DNA of 64,000 nt from Rhabditoides inermis (taxonomy: Eukaryota > Nematoda > Chromadorea > Rhabditida > Rhabditidae): NCBI GenBank assembly GCA_963966185.1, contig CAWZYM010000206.1, forward strand, positions 207,001 through 271,000. Reading direction: 5' to 3'. The notes under the pieces were generated by a model. That model ran no database searches. It was not told the origin of the DNA and worked only from the letters and a program-made list of their open reading frames with translations. The translations under genes were made by a program, and so were the position numbers. Every line of letters begins with the position of its first letter. The first letter of the stretch is position 1. Of the stretch, positions 46,301-60,000 are shown piece after piece.

Positions 46301-48120
46301 GTCGCTCATTCTAGCTGATTGCGATGTCTGTCGTCGGTGTAGAGAGACGAGATTCGATGAGAGACGAGACAGTCATACACAGTCTGGACAGACTAAAGCG
46401 GTGTTGCTGAACATTTTAGAAAGAGCCACTCTTCATACAAGTTTCAACTTTTCGTTTTAGTCGCTCATTCTAGCTGATTACGATGTCTGTCGTCGGTGTA
46501 GAGAGACGAGATTCGATGAGAGACGAGACAGTCATACACAGTCTGGACAGACTAAAACGAAGCTGCTGAACATTTTAGAAAGGGTCACTCTTTATACAAA
46601 TTTCAACTTTTCGTTTTAGTCGCTCATTCTAGCTGATTACGATGTCTGTCATCGGTGCAGAGAGACGAGATTCGATGAGAGACGAGACAGTCATATACAG
46701 TCTGTACAGACTGAAAAGATGCTGCTGAAAATTTAAAAAAGGGTCACTCTTCATACAAATTTCAACTTTTCGTTTAAGTCGCTCATTTTAGCTGATTGCG
46801 ATGTCTGTCGTCGGTGTAAAGAGACGAGATTCGATGAGAGACGAGACAGTCATACACAGTCTGGACAGACTAAAACGGTGTTGCTGAACAATTTAGAAAG
46901 GGCCACTCTTCATACAAATTTCAACTTTTCCTTTTAGTCGTCCATTATAGCTGATTGCGATGTCTGTCGTCGGTGTAGAGAGACGAGATTCGATGAGAGA
47001 CGAGACAGTCATACACAGTCTGGACAGACTGAAAAGATGCTGCTGAAGATTTAAAAAAAGGGTCACTCTTTGAACAAATTTCAACTTTTCCTTTTAGTCG
47101 CTGATTCTATCTGATTGCGATGTCTGTCGTCGGTGTAGAGAGACGAGATTCGATGAGAGACGAGACAGTCATACACAGTTTGGACAGACTAAAACGGTGC
47201 TGCTGAACATTTCAGAAAGGGCCACTCTTCATACAAATTTCAACTTTTCCTTTTAGTCGCTCATTCTAGCTGATTGCGATGTCTGTCGTCGATGTAGAGA
47301 GACAAGATTCGATGAGAGACGAGACAGTCATCCACAGTCTGGACAGACTGAAACGGTGCTGCTGAACGTTTAAGGAAGGGCCACTCTTCATACAAATTTC
47401 AACTTTTCCTTTTAGTCGCTCATTCTAGCTGATTGCGATGTCTGTCGTCGATGTAGAGAGACAAGATTCGATGAGAGACGAGACAGTCATACACAGTCTG
47501 GACAGACTGAAACGGTGCTGCTGAACGTTTAAGAAAGGGCCACTCTTCATACAAATTTCAACTTTTCGTTTTAGTCGCTCATTCTAGCTGATTACGATGT
47601 CTGTCGTCGGTGTAGAGAGACGAGATTCGATGAGAGACGAGACAGTCATACACAGTCTGGACAGACTAAAACGGTGCTGCTGAACATTTTAGAAAGGGTC
47701 ACTCTTTATACAAATTTCAACTTTTCCTTTTAGTCGCTCATTCTAGCTGATTGCGATGTCTGTCGTCGGTGTAGAGAGACGAGATTCGATGAGAGACGAG
47801 ACAGTCATACACAGTCTGGACAGACTAAAGCGGTGTTGCTGAACATTTTAGAAAGAGCCACTCTTCATACAAGTTTCAACTTTTCGTTTTAGTCGCTCAT
47901 TCTAGCTGATTACGATGTCTGTCGTCGGTGTAGAGAGACGAGATTCGATGAGAGACGAGACAGTCATACACAGTCTGGACAGACTAAAACGAAGCTGCTG
48001 AACATTTTAGAAAGGGTCACTCTTTATACAAATTTCAACTTTTCGTTTTAGTCGCTCATTCTAGCTGATTACGATGTCTGTCGTCAGTGTAGAGAGACGA
48101 GATTCGATGAGAGACGAGAC
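43358..48120. repeat. Nine-monomer higher-order repeat, about 1430 bp
   Basis: The variant tctgtacagactgaaaag marks the unit at 43358, 45266 and 46694, with a further copy at 43838. Spacings of 1428 bp (nine monomers) and 480 bp (three monomers) recur, as they do at 19425, 20857 and 21333 in the proximal copy. Neighbouring units are nearly identical. Confidence 0.75.
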
Positions 48121-51100
48121 AGTCATACACAGTCTGGACAGACTAAAACGGTGCTGGTGAACATTTTAGAAAGGGTCACTCTTTATACAAATTTCAACTT
48201 TTCGTTTTAGTCGCTTATTCTAGCTGATTACGATGTCTGTCGTCGATGTAGAGAGACAAGATTCGATGAGAGACGAGACAGTCATACACAGTCTGGACAG
48301 ACTAAAACGGTGCTGCTGAACATTTTAGAAAGGGTCACTCTTCATACAAATTTCAACTTTTCCTTTTAGTCGCTCATTCTAGCTGATTGCGATGTCTGTC
48401 GTCGATGAAGAGAGACAAGATTCGATGAGAGACGAGACAGTCATACACAGTCTGGACAGACTAAAACGGTGCTGCTGAACATTTTAGAAAGGGCCACTCT
48501 TCATACAAATTTCAACTTTTCCTTTTAGTCGCTCATTCTAGCTGATTGCGATGTCTGTCGTCGATGTAGAGAGACAAGATTCGATGAGAGACGAGACAGT
48601 CATACACAGTCTGGACAGACTAAAACGGTGCTGCTGAACATTTTAGAAAGGGTCACTCTTCATACAAATTTCAACTTTTCCTTTTAGTCGCTCATTTTAG
48701 CTGATTGCGATGTCTGTCGTCGATGAAGAGAGACAAGATTCGATGAGAGACGAGACAGTCATACACAGTCTGGACAGACTAAAACGGTGCTGCTGAACAT
48801 TTTAGAAAGGGCCACTCTTCATACAAATTTCAACTTTTCCTTTTAGTCGCTCATTCTAGCTGATTGCGATGTCTGTCGTCGGTGTAGAGAGACGAGATTC
48901 GATGAGAGACGAGACAGTCATACACAGTTTGGACAGACTAAAACGGTGCTGCTGAACATTTTAGAAAGGGTCACTGTTTATACAAATTTCAACTTTTCCT
49001 TTTAGTCGCTCATTCTAGCTGATTACGATGTCTGTCGTCAGTGCAGAGAGACGAGATTCGATGAGAGACGAGACAGTCATACACAGTCTGGACAGACTAA
49101 AACGAAGCTGCTGAACATTTTAGAAAGGGCCACTCTTCATACAAATTTCAACTTTTCCTTTTAGTCGCTCATTCTAGCTGATTGCGATGTCTGTCGTCGG
49201 TGTAGAGAGACGAGATTCGATGAGAGACGAGACAGTCATACACAGTTTGGACAGACTAAAACGGTGCTGCTGAACATTTTAGAAAGGGTCACTCTTTATA
49301 CAAATTTCAACTTTTCCTTTTAGTCGCTCATTCTAGCTGATTACGATGTCTGTCGTCAGTGCAGAGAGACGAGATTCGATGAGAGACGAGACAGTCATAC
49401 ACAGTCTGGACAGACTAAAACGGTGCTGCTGAACATTTTAGAAAGGGTCACTCTTTATACAAATTTCAACTTTTCCTTTTAGTCGCTCATTCTAGCTGAT
49501 TGCGATGTCTGTCGTCGATGAAGAGAGACAAGATTCGATGAGAGACGAGACAGTCATACACAGTCTGGACAGACTAAAACGGTGCTGCTGAACATTTTAG
49601 AAAGGGCCACTCTTCATACAAATTTCAACTTTTCCTTTTAGTCGCTCATTCTAGCTGATTGCGATGTCTGTCGTCGGTGTAGAGAGACGAGATTCGATGA
49701 GAGACGAGACAGTCATACACAGTTTGGACAGACTAAAACGGTGCTGCTGAACATTTTAGAAAGGGCCACTCTTCATACAAATTTAAACTTTTCCTTTTAG
49801 TCGCTCATTCTAGCTGATTGCGATGTCTGTCGTCGATGTAGAGAGACGAGATTCGATGAGAGACGAGACAGTCATACACAGTCTGGACAGACTGAAAAGA
49901 TGCTTCTGAAGATTTAAAAAGGGTCACTCTTTATACAAACTTCAACTTTTCCTTTTAGTCGCTCATTCTACATAGCTGATTACGATGTCTGTCGTCAGTG
50001 TAGAGAGACGAGATTCGATGAGAGACGAGACAGTCATACACAGTCTGGACAGACTAAAACGGTGCTGCTGAAAATTTAAAAAAGGGTCACTCTTCATACA
50101 AATTTCAACTTTTCGTTTAAGTCGCTCATTTTAGCTGATTGCGATGTCTGTCGTCGGTGTAAAGAGACGAGATTCGATGAGAGACGAGACAGTCATACAC
50201 AGTCTGGACAGACTAAAACGGTGTTGCTGAACAATTTAGAAAGGGCCACTCTTCATACAAATTTCAACTTTTCCTTTTAGTCGTTCATTCTAGCTGATTG
50301 CGATGTCTGTCGTCGGTGTAGAGAGACGAGATTCGATGAGAGACGAGACAGTCATACACAGTCTGGACAGACTGAAAAGATGCTGCTGAAGATTTAAAAA
50401 AAGGGTCACTCTTTGAACAAATTTCAACTTTTCCTTTTAGTCGCTGATTCTATCTGATTGCGATGTCTGTCGTCGGTGTAGAGAGACGAGATTCGATGAG
50501 AGACGAGACAGTCATACACAGTCTGGACAGACTAAAACGGTACTGCTGAACATTTCAGAAAGGGCCACTCTTCATACAAATTTCAACTTTTCCTTTTAGT
50601 CGCTCATTCTAGCTGATTGCGATGTCTGTCGTCGATGTAGAGAGACAAGATTCGATGAGAGACGAGACAGTCATACACAGTCTGGACAGACTGAAACGGT
50701 GCTGCTGAACGTTTAAGAAAGGGCCACTCTTCATACAAATTTCAACTTTTCGTTTTAGTCGCTCATTCTAGCTGATTACGATGTCTGTCGTCGGTGTAGA
50801 GAGACGAGATTCGATGAGAGACGAGACAGTCATACACAGTCTGGACAGACTAAAACAGTGCTGGTAAACATTTTAGAAAGGGTCACTCTTTATACAAATT
50901 TCAACTTTTCCTTTTAGTCGCTCATTCTAGCTGATTGCGATGTCTGTCGTCGGTGTAGAGAGACGAGATTCGATGAGAGACGAGACAGTCATACACAGTC
51001 TGGACAGACTAAAACGGTGTTGCTGAACAATTTAGAAAGGGCCACTCTTCATACAAATTTCAACTTTTCCTTTTAGTCGTTCATTCTAGCTGATTGCGAT

Positions 51101-54100
51101 GTCTGTCGTCGGTGTAGAGAGACGAGATTCGATGAGAGACGAGACAGTCATACACAGTCTGGACAGACTGAAAAGATGCTGCTGAAGATTTAAAAAAAGG
51201 GTCACTCTTTGAACAAATTTCAACTTTTCCTTTTAGTCGCTGATTCTATCTGATTGCGATGTCTGTCGTCGGTGTAGAGAGACGAGATTCGATGAGAGAC
51301 GAGACAGTCATACACAGTCTGGACAGACTAAAACGGTGCTGCTGAACATTTCAGAAAGGGCCACTCTTCATACAAATTTCAACTTTTCCCTTTAGTCGCT
51401 CATTCTAGCTGATTGCGATGTCTGTCGTCGATGTAGAGAGACAAGATTCGATGAGAGACGAGACAGTCATACACAGTCTGGACAGACTGAAACGGTGCTG
51501 CTGAACGTTTAAGGAAGGGCCACTCTTCATACAAATTTCAACTTTTCATTTTAGTCGCTCATTCTAGCTGATTGCGATGTCTGTCGTCGATGTAGAGAGA
51601 CAAGATTCGATGAGAGACGAGACAGTCATACACAGTCTGGACAGACTGAAACGGTGCTGCTGAACGTTTAAGAAAGGGCCACTCTTCATACAAATTTCAA
51701 CTTTTCGTTTTAGTCGCTCATTCTAGCTGATTACGATGTCTGTCGTCGGTGTAGAGAGACGAGATTCGATGAGAGACGAGACAGTCATACACAGTCTGGA
51801 CAGACTAAAGCGGTGCTGGTGAACATTTTAGAGAGGGTCACTCTTTATTGTAGAGAGACGAGATTCGATGAGAGACGAGACAGTCATATACAGTCTGTTT
51901 AGACTGAAAAGATGCTGCTGCAAATTTAAAAAAGGGTCACTCTTCATACAAATTTCAACTTTTCCTTTTAGTCGTTCATTCTAGCTGATTGCGATGTCTG
52001 TCGTCGGTGTAGAGAGACGAGACTCGATGAGAGACGAGACAGTCATACACAGTCTGGACAGACTAAAGCGGTGCTGGTGAACATTTTAGAGAGGGTCACT
52101 CTTTATACAAATTTCAACTTTTCCTTTTAGTCGCTCATTCTAGCTGATTGCGATGTCTGTCGTCGATGTAGAGAGACGAGATTCGATGAGACGAGACAGT
52201 CATACACAGTCTGGACAGACTAAAACGATGCTGCTGAACATTTTAGAAAGGGTCACTCTTTATACAAATTTCAACTTTTCCTTTTAGTGGCTCATTCTAG
52301 CTGATTGCGATGTCTGTCAACGGTGTAGAGAGACGAGATTCGATGAGAGACGAGACAGTCATACACAGTCTGGACAGACTAAAACGATGCTGGTGAACAT
52401 TTTAGAAAGGGTCACTCTTTATACAAATTTCAACTTTTCGTTTTAGTCGCTGATTCTATCTGATTGCGATGTCTGTCGTCGGTGCAGAGAGACGAAATTC
52501 GATGAGAGACGAGACAGTCATACACAGTCTGGACAGACTGAAAAGATGCTGCTGAAGATTTGAAAGAAGGGTCACTCTTTAAACAAATTTCAACTTTTCC
52601 TTTTAGTCGCTGATTCTATCTGAGTGCGATGTCTGTCGTCGGTGTAGAGACGAGATTCGATGAGAGACGAGACAGTCATACACAGTCTGGACAGACTGAA
52701 AAGATGCTGCTGAAGATTTGAAAAAAGGGTCACTCTTTAGACAAATTTCAACTTTTCCTTTTAGTCGCTGATTCTATCTGATTGCGATGTCTGTCGTCGG
52801 TGTAGAGAGACGAGATTCGATGAGAGACGAGACAGTCATACACAGTCTGGACAGACTAAAACGGTGCTGCTGAACATTTTAGAAAGGGCCACTCTTCATA
52901 CAAATTTCAACTTTTCCTTTTAGTCGCTCATTCTAGCTGATTGCGATGTCTGTCGTCGATGTAGAGAGACAAGATTCGATGAGAGACGAGACAGTCATAC
53001 ACAGTCTGGACAGACTGAAACGGTGCTGCTGAACATTTAAGAAAGAGCCACTCTTCATAAAAATTTCAACTTTTCGTTTAAGTCGCTCATTCTAGCTGAT
53101 TACGATGTCTGTCGTCAGTGTAGAGAGACAAGATTCGATGAGAGACGAGACAGTCATACACAGTCTGGACAGACTGAAACGGTGCTGCTGAACATTTAAA
53201 AAAGGGCCACTCTTCATATAAATTTCAACTTTTCGTTTTAGTCGCTCATTCTAGCTGATTGCGATGTCTGTCGTCGATGTAGAGAGACGAGATTCGATGA
53301 GAGACGAGACAGTCATACACAGTCTGGACAGACTGAAACGGTGCTGCTGAACATTTTAGAAAGGGTCACTCTTCATACAAATTTCAACTTTTCGTTTTAG
53401 TCGCTCATTCTAGCTGATTGCGATGTCTGTCGTCGGTGTAAAGAGACGAGATTCGATGAGAGACGAGACAGTCATACACAGTCTGGACAGACTAAAACGA
53501 TGCTGCTGAACATTTTAGAAAGGGTCACTCTTCATACAAATTTCAACTTTTCGTTTTAGTCGCTCATTCTAGCTGATTGCGATGTCTGTCGTCGGTGTAG
53601 AGAGACGAGATTCGATGAGAGACGAGACAGTAATACACAGTCTGGACAGACTAAAACGGTGCTGGTAAACATTTTAGAAAGGGTCACTCTTTATACAAAT
53701 TTCAACTTTTCCTTTTAGTCGCTCATTCTAGCTGATTGCGATGTCTGTCGTCGGTGTAAAGAGACGAGATTCGATGAGAGACGAGACAGTCATACACAGT
53801 CTGGACAGACTAAAACGATGCTGCTGAACATTTTAGAAAGGGTCACTCTTCATACAAATTTCAACTTTTCGTTTTAGTCGCTCATTCTAGCTGATTGCGA
53901 TGTCTGTCGTCGGTGTAGAGAGACGAGATTCGATGAGAGACGAGACAGTAATACACAGTCTGGACAGACTAAAACGGTGCTGCTGAACATTTTAGAAAGG
54001 GCCACTCTTCATACAAATTTCAACTTTTCGTTTAAGTCGCTCATTCTAGCTGATTACGATGTCTGTCGTCAGTGTAGAGAGACAAGATTCGATGAGAGAC

Positions 54101-54569
54101 GAGACAGTCATACACAGTCTGGACAGACTAAAACGGTGCTGGTAAACATTTTAGAAAGGGTCACTCTTTATACAAATTTCAACTCTTCCTTTTAGTCGCT
54201 CATTCTAGCTGATTACGATGTCTGTCGTCAGTGTAGAGAGACGAGATTCGATGAGAGACGAGACAGTCATACACAGTCTGGACAGACTAAAACGGTGCTG
54301 GTGAACATTTTAAAAAGGGTCACTCTTTATACAAATTTCAACTTTTCGTTTTAGTCGCTCATTCTAGCTGATTACAATGTCTGTCGTCGATGTAGAGAGA
54401 CGAGATTCGATGAGAGACGAGACAGTCATACACAGTCTGGACAGACTAAAACGAATCTGCTGAACATTTTAGAAAGGTTCACTCTTTATACAAATTTCAA
54501 CTTTTCGTTTTAGTCGCTCATTCTTGCTGATTACGATGTCTGTCGTCAGTGTAGAGAGACGAGATTCGA

Positions 54570-55294
54570 TTATCTTTCAAAAGTACTTCCAAGTAAAAGT
54601 AGTTGGTTTGTACTGTTGTCTCAGTTGAGCAAAAGGACTGACATGTTTTCAATGGAGACATGTGCCAACAGGCTCTCTCTCTCTCATACCAGTGCAAAGC
54701 GGCCATATTATAATGAACGCGTTTACAAAGTTATGCAGTTATTATCTAAAAACACAACTTCTGTTGTAACATAACACGTCGAATAATGCTGAGAGCCTGT
54801 TTGCACATGTCTCCATTGAAAACATGTCAGTCCTTTTGCTCAACTGAGACAACAGTACAAACCAACTACTTTTACTTGGAAGTACTTTTGAAAGATAATA
54901 TCTGTCCTTTTCTTAAGTTTTGTTTCACAAAATTATATTTTCATACACGTTCGCGATTCGCTGCGAGGATACCGACGCGCACCCGCTATTCGCCTCTCTC
55001 TCTCACTCACACACAGAGGGGGCGGGGCGAAAGCGATTGTCCGACGCCCGCCCGCCCGCCCGACACCAATCTCAATCCGCACTCGAATGCGGACTCTCCG
55101 TATCTCGCTTCAAATTCAATCAAACTCAATACAACTTTCTATAACTCTATCGAATAGAGATGTGAATGCAATGTAACAGTGGAAATCACTTCAAAATGAG
55201 GAAAAGTGCTTCATCCGGGAAAAGTCGTTTTTGAGCATTCTAGCGCGCGGGGACATCCAGTACAAACGAGAGGGCGCTGGCGCGCCCTCTCTAA
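54570..55294 (+). mobile_element. Composite Helitron-like insertion, array copy 4 (725 bp)
   Basis: It has the same insertion point and flanks as the other array copies. It has ttttcatacacg where copies 1-3 have ttttcaaacacg, and the DCP2 intron copy agrees with this one. Confidence 0.75.
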
Positions 55295-57030
55295 TGAGAG
55301 ACGAGACAGTCATACACAGTCTGGACAGACTGAAACGGTGCTGCTAAACATTTAAAAAAGGGCCACTCTTCATACAAATTTCAACTTTTCCTTTTAGTCG
55401 TTCATTCTAGATGATTGCGATGTCTGTCGTCGATGTAGAGAGACAAGATTCGATGAGAGACGAGACAGTCATATACAGTCTGTTTAGACTGAAAAGATGC
55501 TGCTGAAAATTTAAAAAAGGGTCACTCTTTATACAAATTTCAACTTTTCCTTTTAGTCGTTCATTCTAGCTGATTGCGATGTCTGTCGTCGATGTAGAGA
55601 GACGAGATTCGATGAGAGACGAGACAGTCATATACAGTCTGTTTAGACTGAAAAGATGCTGCTGAAAATTTAAAAAAGGGTCACTCTTCATACAAATTTC
55701 AACTTTTCCTTTTAGTCGTTCATTCTAGCTGATTGCGATGTCTGTCGTCGGTGTAGAGAGACGAGACTCGATGAGAGACGAGACAGTCATACACAGTCTG
55801 GACAGACTAAAGCGGTGCTGGTGAACATTTTAGAGAGAGTCACTCTTTATACAAATTTCAACTTTTCCTTTTAGTCGCTCATTCTAGCTGATTGCGATGT
55901 CTGTCGTCAGTGCAGAGAGACGAGATTCGATGAGAGACGAGACAGTCATACACAGTCTGGACAGACTAAAACGGAGCTGCTGAACATTTTAGAAAGGGCC
56001 ACTCTTTATACAAATTTCAACTTTTCCTTTTAGTCGTTCATTCTAGCTGATTGCGATGTCTGTCAACGGTGTAGAGAGACGAGATTCGATGAGAGACGAG
56101 ACAGTCATACACAGTCTGGACAGACTAAAACGATGCTGGTGAACATTTTAGAAAGGGTCACTCTTTATACAAATTTCAACTTTTCGTTTTAGTCGCTGAT
56201 TCTATCTGATTGCGATGTCTGTCGTCGGTGCAGAGAGACGAAATTCGATGAGAGACGAGACAGTCATACACAGTCTGGACAGACTGAAAAGATGCTGCTG
56301 AAGATTTGAAAGAAGGGTCACTCTTTAAACAAATTTCAACTTTTCCTTTTAGTCGCTGATTCTATCTGATTGCGATGTCTGTCGTCGGTGTAGAGAGACG
56401 AGATTCGATGAGAGACGAGACAGTCATACACAGTCTGGACAGACTGAAAAGATGCTGCTGAAGATTTGAAAAAAGGGTCACTCTTTAGACAAATTTCAAC
56501 TTTTCCTTTTAGTCGCTGATTCTATCTGATTGCGATGTCTGTCGTCGGTGTAGAGAGACGAGATTCGATGAGAGACGAGACAGTCATACACAGTCTGGAC
56601 AGACTAAAACGGTGCTGCTGAACATTTTAGAAAGAGCCACTCTTCATACAAATTTCAACTTTTCGTTTAAGTCGCTCATTCTAGCTGATTACGATGTCTG
56701 TCGTCAGTGTAGAGAGACAAGATTCGATGAGAGACGAGACAGTCATACACAGTCTGGACAGACTGAAACGGTGCTGCTGAACATTTAAAAAAGGGCCACT
56801 CTTCATACAAATTTCAACTTTTCGTTTTAGTCGCTCATTCTAGCTGATTGCGATGTCTGTCGTCGATGTAGAGAGACGAGATTCGATGAGAGACGAGACA
56901 GTCATACACAGTCTGGACAGACTGAAACGGTGCTGCTGAACATTTAAGAAAGGGCCACTCTTCATACAAATTTCAACTTTTCGTTTAAGTCGCTCATTCT
57001 AGCTGATTACGATGTCTGTCGTCAGTGTAG

Positions 57031-60000
57031 AGAGAAAAGATTCGATGAGAGACGAGACAGTCATACACAGTCTGGACAGACTGAAACGGTGCTGGTGAAC
57101 ATTTTGAAAAGGGCCACTCTTCATACAAATTTCAACCTTTTCTTTTAGTCGCTCATTCTAGCTGATTGCGATGTCTGTCGTCGATGTAGCGAGACGAGAT
57201 TCGATGAGAGACGAGACAGTCATACACAGTCTGGACAGACTGAAACAGTGCTGCTGAACGTTTTAGAAAGGGCCACTCTTCATACAAATTTCAACTTTTC
57301 GTTTTAGTCGCTCATTCTAGCTGATTACGATGTCTGTCGTCAGTGTAGAGAGACGAGATTCGATGAGAGACGAGACAGTCATACACAGTCTGGACAGACT
57401 AAAACGGTGCTGGTAAACATTTTAGAAAGGGTCACTCTTTATACAAATTTCAACTTTTCCTTTTAGTCGCTCATTCTAGCTGATTACAATGTCTGTCGTC
57501 AGTGTAGAGAGACGAGATTCGATGAGAGACGAGACAGTCATACACAGTCTGGACAGACTGGAAAGATGCTGCTAAAGATTTAAAAAAGGGTCACTCTTTA
57601 TACAAATTTCAACTTTTCGTTTTAGTCGCTCATTCTAGCTGATTACGATGTCTGTCGTCAGTGTAGAGAGACGAGATTCGATGAGAGACGAGACAGTCAT
57701 ACACAGTCTGGACAGACTAAAACGGTGCTGGTGAACATTTTAAAAAGGGTCACTCTTTATACAAATTTCAACTTTTCGTTTTAGTCGCTCATTCTAGCTG
57801 ATTACAATGTCTGTCGTCGATGTAGAGAGACGAGATTCGATGAGAGACGAGACAGTCATACACAGTCTGGACAGACTAAAACGGTGCTGCTGAACATTTT
57901 AGAAAGGGTCACTCTTTATACAAATTTCAACTTTTCCTTTTAGTCGCTCATTCTATCTGATTGCGATGTCTGTCGTCGGTGCAGAGAGACGAGATTCGAT
58001 GAGAGACGAGACAGTCATACACAGTCTGGACAGACTAAAACGAAGCTGCTGAACATTTTAGAAAGGGTCACTCTTTATACAAATTTCAACTTTTCCTTTT
58101 AGTCGCTCATTCTAGCTGATTGCGATGTGTGTCGTCAGTGCAGAGAGACGAGATTCGATGAGAGACGAGACAGTAATACACAGTCTGGACAGACTAAAAC
58201 GGTGCTGCTGAACATTTTAGAAAGGGTCACTCTTCATACAAATTTCAACTTTTCGTTTTAGTCGCTTTTTCTATCTGATTGCGATGTCTGTCGTCGGTGT
58301 AGAGAGTAGAGAGACGAGATTCGATGAGAGACGAGACAGTCATACACAGTCTGGACAGACTAAAGCGGTGCTGGTGAACATTTTAGAGAGAGTCACTCTT
58401 TATACAAATTTCAACTTTTCCTTTTAGTCGCTCATTCTAGCTGATTGCGATGTCTGTCGTCAGTGCAGAGAGACGAGATTCGATGAGAGACGAGACAGTC
58501 ATACACAGTCTGGACAGACTAAAACGGAGCTGCTGAACATTTTAGAAAGGGCCACTCTTTATACAAATTTCAACTTTTCCTTTTAGTCGTTCATTCTAGC
58601 TGATTGCGATGTCTGTCAACGGTGTAGAGAGACGAGATTCGATGAGAGACGAGACAGTCATACACAGTCTGGACAGACTAAAACGATGCTGGTGAACATT
58701 TTAGAAAGGGTCACTCTTTATACAAATTTCAACTTTTCGTTTTAGTCGCTGATTCTATCTGATTGCGATGTCTGTCGTCGGTGCAGAGAGACGAAATTCG
58801 ATGAGAGACGAGACAGTCATACACAGTCTGGACAGACTGAAAAGATGCTGCTGAAGATTTGAAAGAAGGGTCACTCTTTAAACAAATTTCAACTTTTCCT
58901 TTTAGTCGCTGATTCTATCTGATTGCGATGTCTGTCGTCGGTGTAGAGAGACGAGATTCGATGAGAGACGAGACAGTCATACACAGTCTGGACAGACTGA
59001 AAAGATGCTGCTGAAGATTTGAAAAAAGGGTCACTCTTTAGACAAATTTCAACTTTTCCTTTTAGTCGCTGATTCTATCTGATTGCGATGTCTGTCGTCG
59101 GTGTAGAGAGACGAGATTCGATGAGAGACGAGACAGTCATACACAGTCTGGACAGACTAAAACGGTGCTGCTGAACATTTTAGAAAGAGCCACTCTTCAT
59201 ACAAATTTCAACTTTTCGTTTAAGTCGCTCATTCTAGCTGATTACGATGTCTGTCGTCAGTGTAGAGAGACAAGATTCGATGAGAGACGAGACAGTCATA
59301 CACAGTCTGGACAGACTGAAACGGTGCTGCTGAACATTTAAAAAAGGGCCACTCTTCATACAAATTTCAACTTTTCGTTTTAGTCGCTCATTCTAGCTGA
59401 TTGCGATGTCTGTCGTCGATGTAGAGAGACGAGATTCGATGAGAGACGAGACAGTCATACACAGTCTGGACAGACTGAAACGGTGCTGCTGAACATTTAA
59501 GAAAGGGCCACTCTTCATACAAATTTCAACTTTTCGTTTAAGTCGCTCATTCTAGCTGATTACGATGTCTGTCGTCAGTGTAGAGAGAAAAGATTCGATG
59601 AGAGACGAGACAGTCATACACAGTCTGGACAGACTGAAACGGTGCTGGTGAACATTTTGAAAAGGGCCACTCTTCATACAAATTTCAACCTTTTCTTTTA
59701 GTCGCTCATTCTAGCTGATTGCGATGTCTGTCGTCGATGTAGCGAGACGAGATTCGATGAGAGACGAGACAGTCATACACAGTCTGGACAGACTGAAACA
59801 GTGCTGCTGAACGTTTTAGAAAGGGCCACTCTTCATACAAATTTCAACTTTTCGTTTTAGTCGCTCATTCTAGCTGATTACGATGTCTGTCGTCAGTGTA
59901 GAGAGACGAGATTCGATGAGAGACGAGACAGTCATACACAGTCTGGACAGACTAAAACGGTGCTGGTAAACATTTTAGAAAGGGTCACTCTTTATACAAA

